A stretch of DNA of 47,878 bases from JAMIFV01 sp035906055. GTDB taxonomy: Bacteria; Pseudomonadota; Alphaproteobacteria; Rickettsiales; JABCZZ01. The notes beneath the pieces are model-generated. The model saw only the letters and a program-made list of their open reading frames with translations. It did not search any database and was not told the origin of the DNA. Below are positions 1 through 7,986 of the stretch, in pieces. The stretch spans positions 1 through 47,878 of the forward strand of contig JAMIFV010000031.1 of assembly GCA_035906055.1 (NCBI GenBank), written 5' to 3'. A program made the position numbers and the translations under genes. Numbering within the stretch: position 1 is the stretch's first letter; every line of letters begins with the position of its first letter.

Positions 1-137
1 ACATATAACAGAGCAGAAAACACCTGATAATGGCTGACATTGCGCGGACGACCAGCGCGTGAGTAATGCGCGGCAATCAATGGTAATATATGCGCATCAA
101 AAAACGACTCGGATACAGGGTAAAAGCGTGGGTTCAT
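1..137 (-). mobile_element. IS5-type transposase, N-terminal fragment cut by window edge
   Basis: An open frame starts at the ATG at 137 on the minus strand and runs off the left edge (45 codons visible). The visible protein begins MNPRFYPVSESFFDAHILPL and continues with a GRPR motif and a helix ending LLYV. This is the N-terminal pattern of IS4/IS5-family transposases with a DUF4096-like domain, where a GRP motif precedes the first helix block. A GGAG ribosome site lies 7-10 bases before the ATG. The catalytic DDE part is outside the window, so completeness cannot be judged. The element end should lie between 138 and about 215, but I could not define the terminal repeat. Confidence 0.6.
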
Positions 138-215
138 ATGATACACTCCTATCTTGGGAGCACTATCACCTAAATCTTAATAATTAACTAACAGTGTCTA
201 CTAAAAAAGCGCCGT

Positions 216-288
216 ATGCGCGGAGGAGTTTTATACGACGACCCCACGAAGCGAGGGGGAGCGGTAGCGGGGGCGAGACGCCCCCCTA
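216..288 (+). repeat. Palindromic element PE1, copy A
   Basis: The 30-base head (starts ATGCGCGGAGGAG, ends ACGACGACCCC) is about 26/30 identical to the copy inside pheS (31352) and similar to the copy at 35433. It ends with a hairpin whose arms are GGGGGCG (269-275) and CGCCCCC (279-285) around an AGA loop. The other copies have the same hairpin with different paired bases. It sits directly after the stop codon of the zeta-like gene on the opposite strand. Confidence 0.75.
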
Positions 289-290
289 AT

Positions 291-1253
291 TTATAAAATA
301 AACGGAGGCTGCCTGTTCTGCAGTGCATCCGCTATTCGTTCGGCGAAGCTTCTTTGTCCACCGGATGCTCTTCCCGCATCTGCGCCTGCTGCATGGCCTT
401 CTGCCATTGTTCCGGCGTGATGTCCGTGAGCTTGTCCGCCAGCGACTCCGCCAGCTTGCCTTGTGCCTTTGGCGATTGCGGTTGCCTGCTCATATGCTTC
501 TCCATCGATTACTGTGACCTTGCCGCCCACGCTCTTGGCGATAAGGCGAAGATAATGTTCATTATTGTCGAATACCAGCCCGACATCGAACAGGCCATGA
601 TAGCCGGGAAGCTCCGTGGCAAAGGCCTGATGCGTCTTAAGTGCCGTCCCAACATCCGTATGCCTGCCGGTCCTGGCCTGACGCGCGGCAATACGCTGGA
701 GCGCTGTTTCCGGGCTCACCGACACGGATGCGAACATAGTCTCATAGCCGTTGTCTTTTGCCTGCCTCACCAGCCTGCGCACCACTTCGGGGTCGTCCAT
801 ATGGTAATCGATTATAATGGGGGAATGCTGACTGTAAGCCAGTTCGCGACCACGGGCGAATAACTCACCTGAAATGCGCGTGAAGGCCGATTGCTGGCTT
901 CCTGTTGCCACTGCCTTTGCACGGACATCAAACAGGGGACGCAACGCCCCCACCCCGGGAAGCGCAAAAAGATCATCCAGAATGCCACTGCCGAACTCGG
1001 CAATGTACTGGCGCTTTACGCCATTCTCTTCCAACGCGCCAGCCACCAGTTCCTTGAGCGTGGACTTGCCCGAACCTTTGCCGCCGCCGACCATCACCAA
1101 CAGCCTGGCAGGGTTAAAATCCGCCGGGGGGTGTAGGGGGTCGACAGACGCCACCACCCGCCGCATAATGGCGGGCGATGCCAGTTCGGTCAGTAGTCTT
1201 TCTGTGGCCGATAATAATGCCATAATCGCCAGAAACCTGTGTGGAAGCCGCAT
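291..1253 (-). CDS. Zeta-toxin-like P-loop kinase, orphan
   Basis: This 320-residue protein has a clear Walker A loop, GGGKGSGKST at residues 56-65. It is followed by an acidic stretch and, near residues 145-235, by a block resembling the zeta toxin family: a hydrophobic strand with IIIDYHMDD, an arginine-rich helix (ETALQRIAARQ), a threonine/histidine segment and VFDNNEHY. Zeta toxins phosphorylate UDP-N-acetylglucosamine or related nucleotides; whether this protein does so is inference. The last 60 residues are rich in Gly, Ala and His and look disordered. No epsilon-type antitoxin gene is adjacent, so it may be an unrelated small-molecule kinase or an effector. An alternative start is Met11 (1223); neither start has a good ribosome site. 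Confidence 0.6.
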   Translation of the reverse strand: MRLPHRFLAIMALLSATERLLTELASPAIMRRVVASVDPLHPPADFNPARLLVMVGGGKGSGKSTLKELVAGALEENGVKRQYIAEFGSGILDDLFALPGVGALRPLFDVRAKAVATGSQQSAFTRISGELFARGRELAYSQHSPIIIDYHMDDPEVVRRLVRQAKDNGYETMFASVSVSPETALQRIAARQARTGRHTDVGTALKTHQAFATELPGYHGLFDVGLVFDNNEHYLRLIAKSVGGKVTVIDGEAYEQATAIAKGTRQAGGVAGGQAHGHHAGTMAEGHAAGADAGRASGGQRSFAERIADALQNRQPPFIL

Positions 1254-1357
1254 AATAGCACAGCGCTTTTAACGTTTCATTAACTAAAAACATGCTTTGT
1301 TAATCGCTTAATGACTGAAAAACCGTTGTAATCTTTAAATTTCGCCAAAGGACTTTT

Positions 1358-2803
1358 ATGACCGACGCTACCCCTATCACCGTTGCCTATGGCGACGGCA
1401 TCGGCCCCGAGATCATGGATGCCACCCTCAATATCCTCGCTGAAGCCAAGGCAAAGCTGAATATCGAAACGATCGAGGTCGGCGAGAAGGTCTACACCAA
1501 AGGCAATTCCACCGGCATCCCGGCGGAAGCATGGGCATCACTGCGCCGCACCAAAGTGCTGCTGAAAGCCCCCATCACCACCCCGCAGGGCGGCGGGTAT
1601 AAGAGCCTCAACGTTACCATGCGCAAGACGCTCGGCCTCTATGCCAACATACGTCCCTGCGTGTGCTATCACCCGTTCGTGAAGACCAACCACCCGAAGA
1701 TGGACCTCGTCATCGTGCGCGAGAACGAGGAAGACCTTTACGCGGGCATCGAATACCAGCATACGCCCGACGCGGTGCATTCCATCAAGCTTATCACCCG
1801 CTCCGGTTCCGAGCGTATCGCGCGTTATGCGTTTGAATACGCGGTAAAGAATGGCCGTAAAAAAGTGACCTGCATGTCGAAAGACAATATCATGAAGATG
1901 GCCGACGGTACGTTCCATAAAATTTTCGACGAGGTGGCCAAGGAATACCCGCAGATCGAGAAGGATCATTTTATCATCGATATCGGCACCGCGCGCATCG
2001 CCAGCGCCCCGGAAAAATTCGACGTGATCGTGACGGAAAACCTCTACGGTGACATTATCTCCGACGTGGCTGCCGATGTTTCCGGCTCCGTAGGCCTTGC
2101 CGGTTCTTCCAATATCGGTGAGAACTTCGCCATGTTCGAGGCTATCCACGGCTCCGCACCTGATATCGCAGGCAAGGATATGGCCAACCCCTCCGGCCTT
2201 CTGGGCGGCGCCATCATGATGCTTATCCATATCGGCCAGCCCGATGTGGCCACCCGCGTGCATAACGCATGGCTCGCCACGCTGGAAGCGGGCATCCATA
2301 CCGGCGACATCGCCAACGAGACCACCAGACAAAAAGTGGGCACGGAGGAATTCGCCAAGGCCGTTATGGCACGCATTGGCGAAACACCCAAGAGCCTGAA
2401 AGCCGCGAACTATAAAGCCACCGGCAACAGCGCCAGCGCCGCCAGACGCGCCCTGCCCGCCTACAACCCCACCCGCAGCCTTGCCGGTGTGGACGTATTC
2501 GTCTATTCCACCAGCACGGACGTGAACGCTTTGGCAGAGAAGCTGAAGGCTGTAAGCGGCGATGCGCTGGCGCTGCAGACTATCTCGGGCAAAGGCCTCA
2601 AACTATGGCCGGACTATGTGCCGGGCATGAGCCTCTCCGACCAGTATAATTGCCGTTTCAAGGCATCCAAACCCGGCATTACCCATGCGGATCTGGCAGC
2701 GCTCACCGCCAGGCTGGCCAGTGCAGGCATCGACTTCGTAAAAACGGAAAACCTTTATGACTTCGACGGAAAGCCGAGCTATACCCTTGGACAAGGCGAA
2801 TAA
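1358..2803 (+). CDS. icd: NADP-dependent isocitrate dehydrogenase, long type
   Basis: It oxidises isocitrate to 2-oxoglutarate and CO2 in the TCA cycle. The 481-residue protein begins with a YGDGIGPEI nucleotide/substrate motif, then IVRENEEDLYAGIEY, and carries the family signature around residues 225-290 (NLYGDIISDVAADVSGS, then FEAIHGSAPDIAGKDMANP). About 140 extra residues follow the catalytic core, a C-terminal domain known from Thermus-type and rickettsial-type enzymes but absent from E. coli Icd. An AAGGA ribosome site lies 6 bases before the ATG. Its 3' end overlaps the prepilin-like reading frame by up to 47 bases. The exact cofactor choice cannot be proven by eye. Confidence 0.93.
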   Translation: MTDATPITVAYGDGIGPEIMDATLNILAEAKAKLNIETIEVGEKVYTKGNSTGIPAEAWASLRRTKVLLKAPITTPQGGGYKSLNVTMRKTLGLYANIRPCVCYHPFVKTNHPKMDLVIVRENEEDLYAGIEYQHTPDAVHSIKLITRSGSERIARYAFEYAVKNGRKKVTCMSKDNIMKMADGTFHKIFDEVAKEYPQIEKDHFIIDIGTARIASAPEKFDVIVTENLYGDIISDVAADVSGSVGLAGSSNIGENFAMFEAIHGSAPDIAGKDMANPSGLLGGAIMMLIHIGQPDVATRVHNAWLATLEAGIHTGDIANETTRQKVGTEEFAKAVMARIGETPKSLKAANYKATGNSASAARRALPAYNPTRSLAGVDVFVYSTSTDVNALAEKLKAVSGDALALQTISGKGLKLWPDYVPGMSLSDQYNCRFKASKPGITHADLAALTARLASAGIDFVKTENLYDFDGKPSYTLGQGE

Positions 2804-3656
2804 CCGGAAAGGATTCACCCTCATCGAGCTTTCCATCGTTCTGGTCATCATCGGCCTGATCGTGGGGGGTGTGCTTGTAGGGCGCGATCTTATCAGCGCC
2901 GCTTCCATGCGGGCGCAACTCCAGCAGATCGAAAAATACCAGGTCGCGGTTAATACGTTCCGCGGCAAATACGGCTACCTGCCCGGCGACATACCCAACC
3001 CGGATGCTATCAATTTCGGCTTTGCCTCACGCGGCATCTATGCCGGACAGGGCGATGGCAACGGGGTCATTGAAGGCGTTTCCCTGAATGCCGCCTCACG
3101 TAATTTCGGGTATGTTTTTGGCGCAGGCGAAATACCGATGTTCTGGGTCGATCTGGCATTTGCACGGCTGATCGATGCAACATTCACGGCAGGCAGCCCC
3201 AGCACCCCTCCCGGAGCCGCAGTAACAGGCACCAATATTGTTAACTACATGCCCAAAGCGAAATTCGGGCAGAATAACTACATATATGTCTACAGTAATA
3301 ACCTTGTTGCATGCTGCGGCTATGACACGTACTACGCGACGAACTTCTTCGGCCTTTCCGCCGTCACCAGTTTGAATCCGTCCGCACCAAGCTGTTCCTG
3401 GTGCATGGCTTCCAACGTCAGCCTTACGGTTGCGCAAGCCCACAACATGGATCAGAAGGTCGATGATGGCCGCCCGACGCGCGGCAAGGTTTATGCGCGG
3501 TTTGCCGATTACCAGACTTCCAGCAGTGTTGCGATGTCGGCCAATGCCGCCACCTCTTCTGCCACCACGTGCTATGACTCCACCAACTACAATTACTCCC
3601 TCGACTATAATAACGGTGCGGGCGTCAATTGCGCACTCAGCTTTAAATTTCAATAA
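2757..3656 (+). CDS. Prepilin-like exported protein (type IV pilin/pseudopilin N-terminus)
   Basis: The protein has a textbook prepilin peptidase site: RKG then FTLIELSIVLVIIGLIVGG, with cleavage after Gly19 and the conserved Glu at mature position 5, followed by the hydrophobic helix. The remaining 250 residues are rich in Asn, Tyr, Gly and Ser, with several cysteines (a CC pair and CSWC), and match no subfamily I can name. It may be a minor pseudopilin of a type II secretion or competence pilus. comEC lies 42 kb away in the same window, so DNA uptake is possible but not shown. The ATG at 2757 lies inside icd. A TTG at 2790 just before the NNRKG segment is an alternative start giving a shorter leader, more typical for prepilins. 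Confidence 0.8.
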   Translation: MTSTESRAIPLDKANNRKGFTLIELSIVLVIIGLIVGGVLVGRDLISAASMRAQLQQIEKYQVAVNTFRGKYGYLPGDIPNPDAINFGFASRGIYAGQGDGNGVIEGVSLNAASRNFGYVFGAGEIPMFWVDLAFARLIDATFTAGSPSTPPGAAVTGTNIVNYMPKAKFGQNNYIYVYSNNLVACCGYDTYYATNFFGLSAVTSLNPSAPSCSWCMASNVSLTVAQAHNMDQKVDDGRPTRGKVYARFADYQTSSSVAMSANAATSSATTCYDSTNYNYSLDYNNGAGVNCALSFKFQ

Positions 3657-3721
3657 AGTTTATTAATAACAATATCCTGATTCATCAAAATACATACATA
3701 TTGTATCTTTGCGCAGATGCG

Positions 3722-3750
3722 TTGACTTTAAAGGGGCATGCGGGTTAAGT
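3722..3750 (+). promoter_or_regulatory. Possible promoter for psd-pssA
   Basis: TTGACT (3722-3727) and TTAAGT (3745-3750) are separated by 17 bases and lie 30 bases before the psd start. The -35 box is good and the -10 box is weak, so this is a tentative call. Confidence 0.35.
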
Positions 3751-3780
3751 GGCAACCCAACCCAAGATGAAAGCATAGCC

Positions 3781-4497
3781 ATGTCCGCCAAACAAGAAAC
3801 GATTCTGGATACCACCCTCAAGACCATTCCCCCCCTGAACCCCGAGGGCTGGAAATTCATCGCGCTGTTCGCCGCCGTCACCGCGCTGCTGAGCCTGTTC
3901 TCCACTTATTTGTTCTGGGCGGGCGTGGTGCTCACCTTGTGGTGCGCGTGGTTCTTCCGCGACCCCATCCGCACCGTGCCCTCGCGCGAAGGCCTGGTCG
4001 TGAGCCCGGCAGACGGCATCGTCACCAAGATCGTAAGCGTGGTGCCCCCGCAGGAACTTAACCTCGGCAGCAATGAACGTGTGCGCATCAGCGTATTCCT
4101 CAACGTATTCAACGTGCATGTGAACCGTATCCCGGCACAATCCACCGTCACCGGGCTCAATTATTTCCCCGGCGCGTTTTTCAATGCGTCGCTGGATAAA
4201 GCCAGTGAAGAGAACGAGCGTCAGCACGTAACCCTTACCCTGCCGAATGGCAAGACAATGGGCGTAGTGCAAATCGCAGGCTTTGTAGCCCGCCGTATCC
4301 TCTGTCAGCTCAAGCTCAACGACAGCATGGCCACCGGCCAGCGCTTCGGCCTTATCCGCTTCGGCAGCCGTGTGGATACCTACCTGCCCGAAGGCGCTAT
4401 CCCCCTCGTGGTGGAAGGCCAGGTTGCAGTGGGCGGTGAAACCATTTTCGCCGACCTCGATTCCAAGGAAACCCAGCGCACGGGAGTGAAGATCTGA
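3781..4497 (+). CDS. psd: Phosphatidylserine decarboxylase proenzyme, short type
   Basis: This membrane enzyme converts phosphatidylserine to phosphatidylethanolamine using a pyruvoyl group made by self-cleavage. The 238-residue protein has a hydrophobic segment near residues 25-60 and then the family motifs SPADG and NVHVNRIP. The cleavage site reads RFGS-R, with Ser196 as the likely pyruvoyl precursor, as in the short alphaproteobacterial enzymes, in place of the LGST motif of E. coli. The chosen ATG gives a normal family length; an in-frame start at 3709 would add a tail without hydrophobic or conserved sequence. Its TGA overlaps the pssA ATG by one base, so the two steps of the pathway are translationally coupled. 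Confidence 0.92.
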   Translation: MSAKQETILDTTLKTIPPLNPEGWKFIALFAAVTALLSLFSTYLFWAGVVLTLWCAWFFRDPIRTVPSREGLVVSPADGIVTKIVSVVPPQELNLGSNERVRISVFLNVFNVHVNRIPAQSTVTGLNYFPGAFFNASLDKASEENERQHVTLTLPNGKTMGVVQIAGFVARRILCQLKLNDSMATGQRFGLIRFGSRVDTYLPEGAIPLVVEGQVAVGGETIFADLDSKETQRTGVKI

Positions 4498-5291
4498 TGG
4501 CACGCCGCCGTGGCAGAAAACAGCGCCTGATCGAACTGCCGATATCCCGGCTGTTCCCCAACATGGTGACGTTAATCGGCCTGTGCTGCGGCCTTACTTC
4601 TATCCGCCTCGCCATGGACAAACGCTTCGAGGAAGCGGTAGGCATCCTGATGATCGCGGCTATCGTTGACGGGCTGGATGGCCGCCTCGCGCGCCTGCTT
4701 AACGCCACCAGCATGTTCGGCGCGCAGCTTGATTCGCTGTCTGACTTCCTGTGCTTCGGCGTCGCCCCGGTCATGGTGATGTACCTGTGGAGCCTGCATG
4801 ACATCAAGGGCATCGGCTGGGCATGCGTGCTGTTTTATGCCATCTGCTGCGCGCTGCGCCTCGCGCGTTTCAACACCAGCATCATCGGCGACCAGAACAA
4901 TCTCAACGGCGAATGGAAGAAGAACTTCTTCACCGGCATTCCTTCCCCCGGCGGCGCCATGCTGGCCATGCTGCCGCTGGTCACAAGCTTTTACGGTCCC
5001 AGCCTGTTCTCCTCGCCTGCGTTTGCGGCATTGTGGGTGACGCTCATCGGCTGCCTGATGGCAAGCCGTATCCCCACCTTTGCGGTGAAAAAGCTGCGTA
5101 TCCGCCATGAACTGGTACTGCCCGTAATGTTCATCTTCTGCATGTATATCACCCTGCTGCTGGTGGAAACATGGGCGATGTTCATTGTCACCTCTGCCGG
5201 GTACATGTTCTCCATATTTTTCAGCGTCAGGCGGTATCGCAAACTGGAAAAGCAACACGCAGCGCCTGTGCCTGCTTCTACCTCAGCCTGA
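4497..5291 (+). CDS. pssA: CDP-diacylglycerol--serine O-phosphatidyltransferase
   Basis: It makes phosphatidylserine from CDP-diacylglycerol and serine, the substrate of the Psd enzyme encoded just upstream. The CDP-alcohol phosphotransferase signature is complete near residues 60-85: DGLDGRLAR, then a glycine, then LDSLSD, with all aspartates present. Several membrane helices follow (VMVMYLW, LVLPVMFIFCMYITLLLV, YMFSIFF). At 264 residues it matches the family. Its 3' end overlaps the convergent SemiSWEET gene by 14 bases. Confidence 0.93.
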   Translation: MARRRGRKQRLIELPISRLFPNMVTLIGLCCGLTSIRLAMDKRFEEAVGILMIAAIVDGLDGRLARLLNATSMFGAQLDSLSDFLCFGVAPVMVMYLWSLHDIKGIGWACVLFYAICCALRLARFNTSIIGDQNNLNGEWKKNFFTGIPSPGGAMLAMLPLVTSFYGPSLFSSPAFAALWVTLIGCLMASRIPTFAVKKLRIRHELVLPVMFIFCMYITLLLVETWAMFIVTSAGYMFSIFFSVRRYRKLEKQHAAPVPASTSA

Positions 5292-5526
5292 TCTTCATAG
5301 TAATAATCGTACCGATCAGCACCAATGAAATGGTATTGGCCAGTATCAGAGGCCAGTCGCCCTTGAGAAAGCCGTACAGCGCCCACAGCGCGACGCCGGT
5401 GAACAGCATGCTGAACGCGGCCAGCGAGATGCCTGCCGCCTGGCGTGAGCGGATCACATGCCAGGCCTGGGGCACATAGCACAGGGTGGTGATGATGGCG
5501 GCAAGGAACCCAACAATGTCGGTCAT
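5278..5526 (-). CDS. SemiSWEET-family small sugar transporter
   Basis: The 82-residue protein has three predicted membrane helices and the PQ-loop signature in helix 1 (TTLCYVPQ). The second and third helices read SMLFTGVALWALYGF and ILANTISLVLIGTI. This is the half-size bacterial relative of SWEET transporters, which works as a dimer and moves sugars down their gradient. The start at 5526 follows the GlcG-like stop by one base, so the two are one unit. The substrate is unknown. Confidence 0.85.
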   Translation of the reverse strand: MTDIVGFLAAIITTLCYVPQAWHVIRSRQAAGISLAAFSMLFTGVALWALYGFLKGDWPLILANTISLVLIGTIITMKIRLR

Positions 5527-5527
5527 G

Positions 5528-5947
5528 CTATGCCAGCGCCGCGATAGCTGCGCGCGCCACCACAGCATCGTCGGATGACTGCATGCCGGAAACGCCGATA
5601 GCACCTATGATTTTTCCGTGGCGTTCGATCGGCAGGCCGCCTTCGAGTGCCGTGACGCCGGGCATGGAAAGCACCTTGGTGCCCATGCCGCCGCCTGCGA
5701 CTGCCGCTTCAAACGCCTGCGTGGGGCGTTTGAACTTGAGCGAAGTCTCCGCCTTCAGCCGCGCGATTTCAATGCTGCCCAGCTGCGCGTTATCCATTTT
5801 GTGCAGCGCAACAAGATGCGCGCCTGCATCCACGATGGCGATCACCATCGGCCAGCCGTTCTTCGCTGCCTCCTTTTGGGCGGCCTCCAGCATGAGTTTG
5901 GCTTCGGAAAGCGTAAGCGAATGGCCATATTCCAGCGGTGCGGGCAT
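5528..5947 (-). CDS. GlcG/HbpS-family protein
   Basis: The 139-residue protein has the GlcG/HbpS fold pattern: a leading helix (SLTLSEAKLMLEAAQKEA), the IVDAGAHLVALHKMD strand-turn, then the glycine-rich GGLPIERHGKIIGAIGVSG motif. Members bind haem, cobalamin-like ligands or act in small-molecule utilisation operons; the function here is unknown. The start is set by a GGAG site 6 bases before the ATG at 5947. It is directly followed by a SemiSWEET transporter, which suggests a shared small-molecule role (inference). Transcription is divergent from hisZ. Confidence 0.82.
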   Translation of the reverse strand: MPAPLEYGHSLTLSEAKLMLEAAQKEAAKNGWPMVIAIVDAGAHLVALHKMDNAQLGSIEIARLKAETSLKFKRPTQAFEAAVAGGGMGTKVLSMPGVTALEGGLPIERHGKIIGAIGVSGMQSSDDAVVARAAIAALA

Positions 5948-6012
5948 AAAAACTCCTATAACTCTGTTGTTTATCACTTCTAGCGCAAGCTGCTAATAAG
6001 GCCAGCAATTTA

Positions 6013-6041
6013 TTGCAATTGCCGGTCTGCGGCTGTAAAAA
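6013..6041 (+). promoter_or_regulatory. Candidate hisZ promoter, possibly giving a leaderless mRNA
   Basis: TTGCAA (6013-6018) and TAAAAA (6036-6041) are 17 bases apart. A start 7 bases after the -10 box would fall at about 6048, one base before the hisZ ATG at 6049, which has no convincing Shine-Dalgarno sequence. Confidence 0.4.
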
Positions 6042-6048
6042 CCGAGCC

Positions 6049-7158
6049 ATGAACAATAAAAACCCCAGCCTGCTGCCCTCAGGCTTTTATGACCTGCTGC
6101 CGCCGGATGCCCGCAAGGAGTCCGCTGCGGTCGCGCAGCTTATTGCGTCTTTTGAGTCCTATGGCTATGCGCAGGTGACTCCCCCGCTTATGGAATTCGA
6201 GGCCAGCCTGCTCAGTGGCCGCGGCGCGTCACTTTCCGCACAGACTTTCCGCGTGATGGACCCGCTTTCGCAAGCCATGATGGGCGTGCGGGCCGATATC
6301 ACCATGCAGGTGGCACGCATCGCATCCACGCGCATGAACACCGCGCCCCGCCCCTTGCGCCTCTGCTATGCGGGGCAGATACTCCAGATAAAACCCGAAG
6401 CCCTGCAGAACGAGCGCCAGCTCACGCAGGCAGGCATCGAGCTTATCGGCACGGATTCGCTCAATGCCGATGTGGAAGTGATGATGATCGCCACCAAAGC
6501 GCTTCTGGCTCTGGGTATTGAAGGCCTCTCACTCGACATCAACCTGCCGGGGCTGCTTGGCACGCTTTGCCCCGAAGCGATGAACTCCAGCGAACTGCAG
6601 GCAAAAGTACGCGACGCCGTTTCCCATCGCGATACGGCCAGCATCCGTAAGCTGCCGCTGAAGCAGGCCAGCGTGGTGGCCGAGCTTATCGAGGCCGCAG
6701 GCGCGCCAGAAAAATGCCTCAGGGTAATGGAAAAGCTGAAGCTGGAGGAAGCGGCATCGCTGCGCACGGTTACTGAGCGCCTCGCCGCTACGGTGCCGGG
6801 CGTCAGCGTGACCATCGACCCGCTCGAGTATCGCGGGTTCGACTATCATCAGGGAATTAGTTTTTCATTATTCGCCAAAGGCCTGCGCCACGAGCTTGGC
6901 CGTGGTGGCCGCTATAAGGTGGAAAAGGAAACCGCCACCGGCTTCACCATTTACGTAACCCATCTGCTCGACCTGCTGCCCGCACCCGCTACAGGCAGGC
7001 GCATACTCGTGCCGCACGATATCGCACCGGCAGAAGTCGCAAAACTGCATGCTGAAAGCTGGGTGACGGTTGGTGCCACCTCTGCCGAAACTGCACAGGA
7101 AGCACAACGGCTTGGCATTGCATATATCTGGAAAAAGAACGCTATTACCGAACTCTAG
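6049..7158 (+). CDS. hisZ: ATP phosphoribosyltransferase regulatory subunit
   Basis: HisZ is a catalytically dead relative of histidyl-tRNA synthetase that binds the short HisG to form the first enzyme of histidine synthesis. The 369-residue protein starts NPSLLPSGFYDLLPPDA and shows the HisRS-like core: QTFRVMDPLSQ, then RPLRLCYAGQILQ and ERQLTQAGIELIG, then GFDYHQGISFSLFAKG. It lacks the anticodon-binding domain expected of a true HisRS (usual length over 410). The typical alphaproteobacterial neighbour purA follows, here separated by vapBC and a palindromic element. hisG is not in the window. Confidence 0.9.
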   Translation: MNNKNPSLLPSGFYDLLPPDARKESAAVAQLIASFESYGYAQVTPPLMEFEASLLSGRGASLSAQTFRVMDPLSQAMMGVRADITMQVARIASTRMNTAPRPLRLCYAGQILQIKPEALQNERQLTQAGIELIGTDSLNADVEVMMIATKALLALGIEGLSLDINLPGLLGTLCPEAMNSSELQAKVRDAVSHRDTASIRKLPLKQASVVAELIEAAGAPEKCLRVMEKLKLEEAASLRTVTERLAATVPGVSVTIDPLEYRGFDYHQGISFSLFAKGLRHELGRGGRYKVEKETATGFTIYVTHLLDLLPAPATGRRILVPHDIAPAEVAKLHAESWVTVGATSAETAQEAQRLGIAYIWKKNAITEL

Positions 7159-7208
7159 GTCGTGTGCAAACCCCATCCCATCACAAAGTGGGACTAAACA
7201 CCCTACCG

Positions 7209-7246
7209 TTGCTATATGGTCGTCCATATGGTATAATAGACCATAT
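7209..7246 (+). promoter_or_regulatory. vapBC promoter with overlapping operator palindromes
   Basis: TTGCTA (7209-7214), a 17-base spacer and a perfect TATAAT (7232-7237) form a strong promoter. ATATGGTC (7214-7221) and GACCATAT (7239-7246) are a perfect 8-base inverted repeat bracketing the -10 box. TATGG (7215-7219) and CCATA (7224-7228) form a second palindrome. This is the layout expected for autorepression by a VapBC complex. The predicted transcript start is at about 7244, at the vapB ATG (7245), so the mRNA is probably leaderless. Confidence 0.75.
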
Positions 7247-7454
7247 GCAACATGATATCCAGAAAATCACCGCCAACCTGCCCGCTGATCTCCTCAAAAA
7301 AGCAATGGAGATCACGGGATTAGGCATAACCGAGACACTGCGCGAAGGCCTTAAGGCCATTGAACGCCGCTCAGCCTATCAGCAAATGGCAGGCTTGCGC
7401 GGCAAGGTGAAGGTGGCGCAGACATGGGAAGAGCTTAAAGCGGATCGTGAATGA
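7245..7454 (+). CDS. vapB: VapB-type antitoxin
   Basis: This 69-residue acidic/basic small protein begins MQHDIQKITANLPADLLKKA, a ribbon-helix-helix-like DNA-binding start (strand ITANLP, helix, then GLGITETLREGLKAI). The C-terminal part, with TWEELKADRE, would wrap the toxin. It overlaps vapC by four bases (ATGA), the usual antitoxin-first arrangement. An upstream in-frame codon would extend it through the promoter, so the ATG inside the operator is the sensible start. Confidence 0.82.
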   Translation: MQHDIQKITANLPADLLKKAMEITGLGITETLREGLKAIERRSAYQQMAGLRGKVKVAQTWEELKADRE

Positions 7455-7828
7455 TTACGGTCGATAGCTCCACCCTTATCGCCTATATTACAGGCGATTT
7501 TTCCCGCGATACCGACATACTCCACGAAAGTTTTATTCAGAATAAAACCGTGGCATTATGCCCACTGGTCGTCACGGAAATGGCAAGTGTAGTGCTTGAT
7601 GCGCAGGTGCGTGGCCTGTTGCAACAATTTCACCGCCTTGAGTTTAAAGACGGCTTCTGGGAAAGGGCCGGTGCACTGCGTTACCAGCTTATCCACAGGA
7701 AACTGAAGGCAGGAATAGCCGATGCCATTATTGCCCAGTCGGCCATTGATCATGCCGCCCCCCTGCTAACCCGCGATCGTGATTTTCGTCATTATGCCAC
7801 GCTTTGTGGCTTGGAATTGGTAGTGTAA
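7451..7828 (+). CDS. vapC: VapC-type PIN-domain ribonuclease toxin
   Basis: The 125-residue protein is a PIN domain. The acidic metal-binding residues are all present: Asp5 (VDSS), Glu43 (VTEMASV), Asp91 (GIADAIIAQSAI) and Asp109/Asp111 (LTRDRDF). Such toxins cleave tRNA or rRNA. It is coupled to vapB by an ATGA overlap and followed by a PE2 palindrome before purA. The pair interrupts the usual hisZ-purA order and so was probably acquired. Confidence 0.9.
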   Translation: MITVDSSTLIAYITGDFSRDTDILHESFIQNKTVALCPLVVTEMASVVLDAQVRGLLQQFHRLEFKDGFWERAGALRYQLIHRKLKAGIADAIIAQSAIDHAAPLLTRDRDFRHYATLCGLELVV

Positions 7829-7869
7829 GCAGCTATAAACGCACGCTGTTGCAGTAACCATGCTCAAAG

Positions 7870-7972
7870 CAGTTTTGGAATTGGCCAGGCAGCCGGGGCG
7901 AGGTGCGCGCAGTGTACATGTGAGTACATGAGCACCCCGAGACCGAAGGATAACAACGCCAATTCCAGAAAT
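7870..7972 (+). repeat. Palindromic element PE2, copy 1 (upstream of purA)
   Basis: The outer stem is a perfect 10-base inverted repeat, TGGAATTGGC (7876-7885) and GCCAATTCCA (7958-7967). The inner hairpin is TGTAC (7913-7917) and GTACA (7924-7928), extended by GGTGC and GCACC. The same centre with a different outer stem recurs at 35524 and 43230, and a related one at 13921. It ends just before the purA ribosome site, so it could act as an mRNA leader structure or as a terminator for vapBC. Confidence 0.75.
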
Positions 7973-7986
7973 GCGAGGAGTATGAA

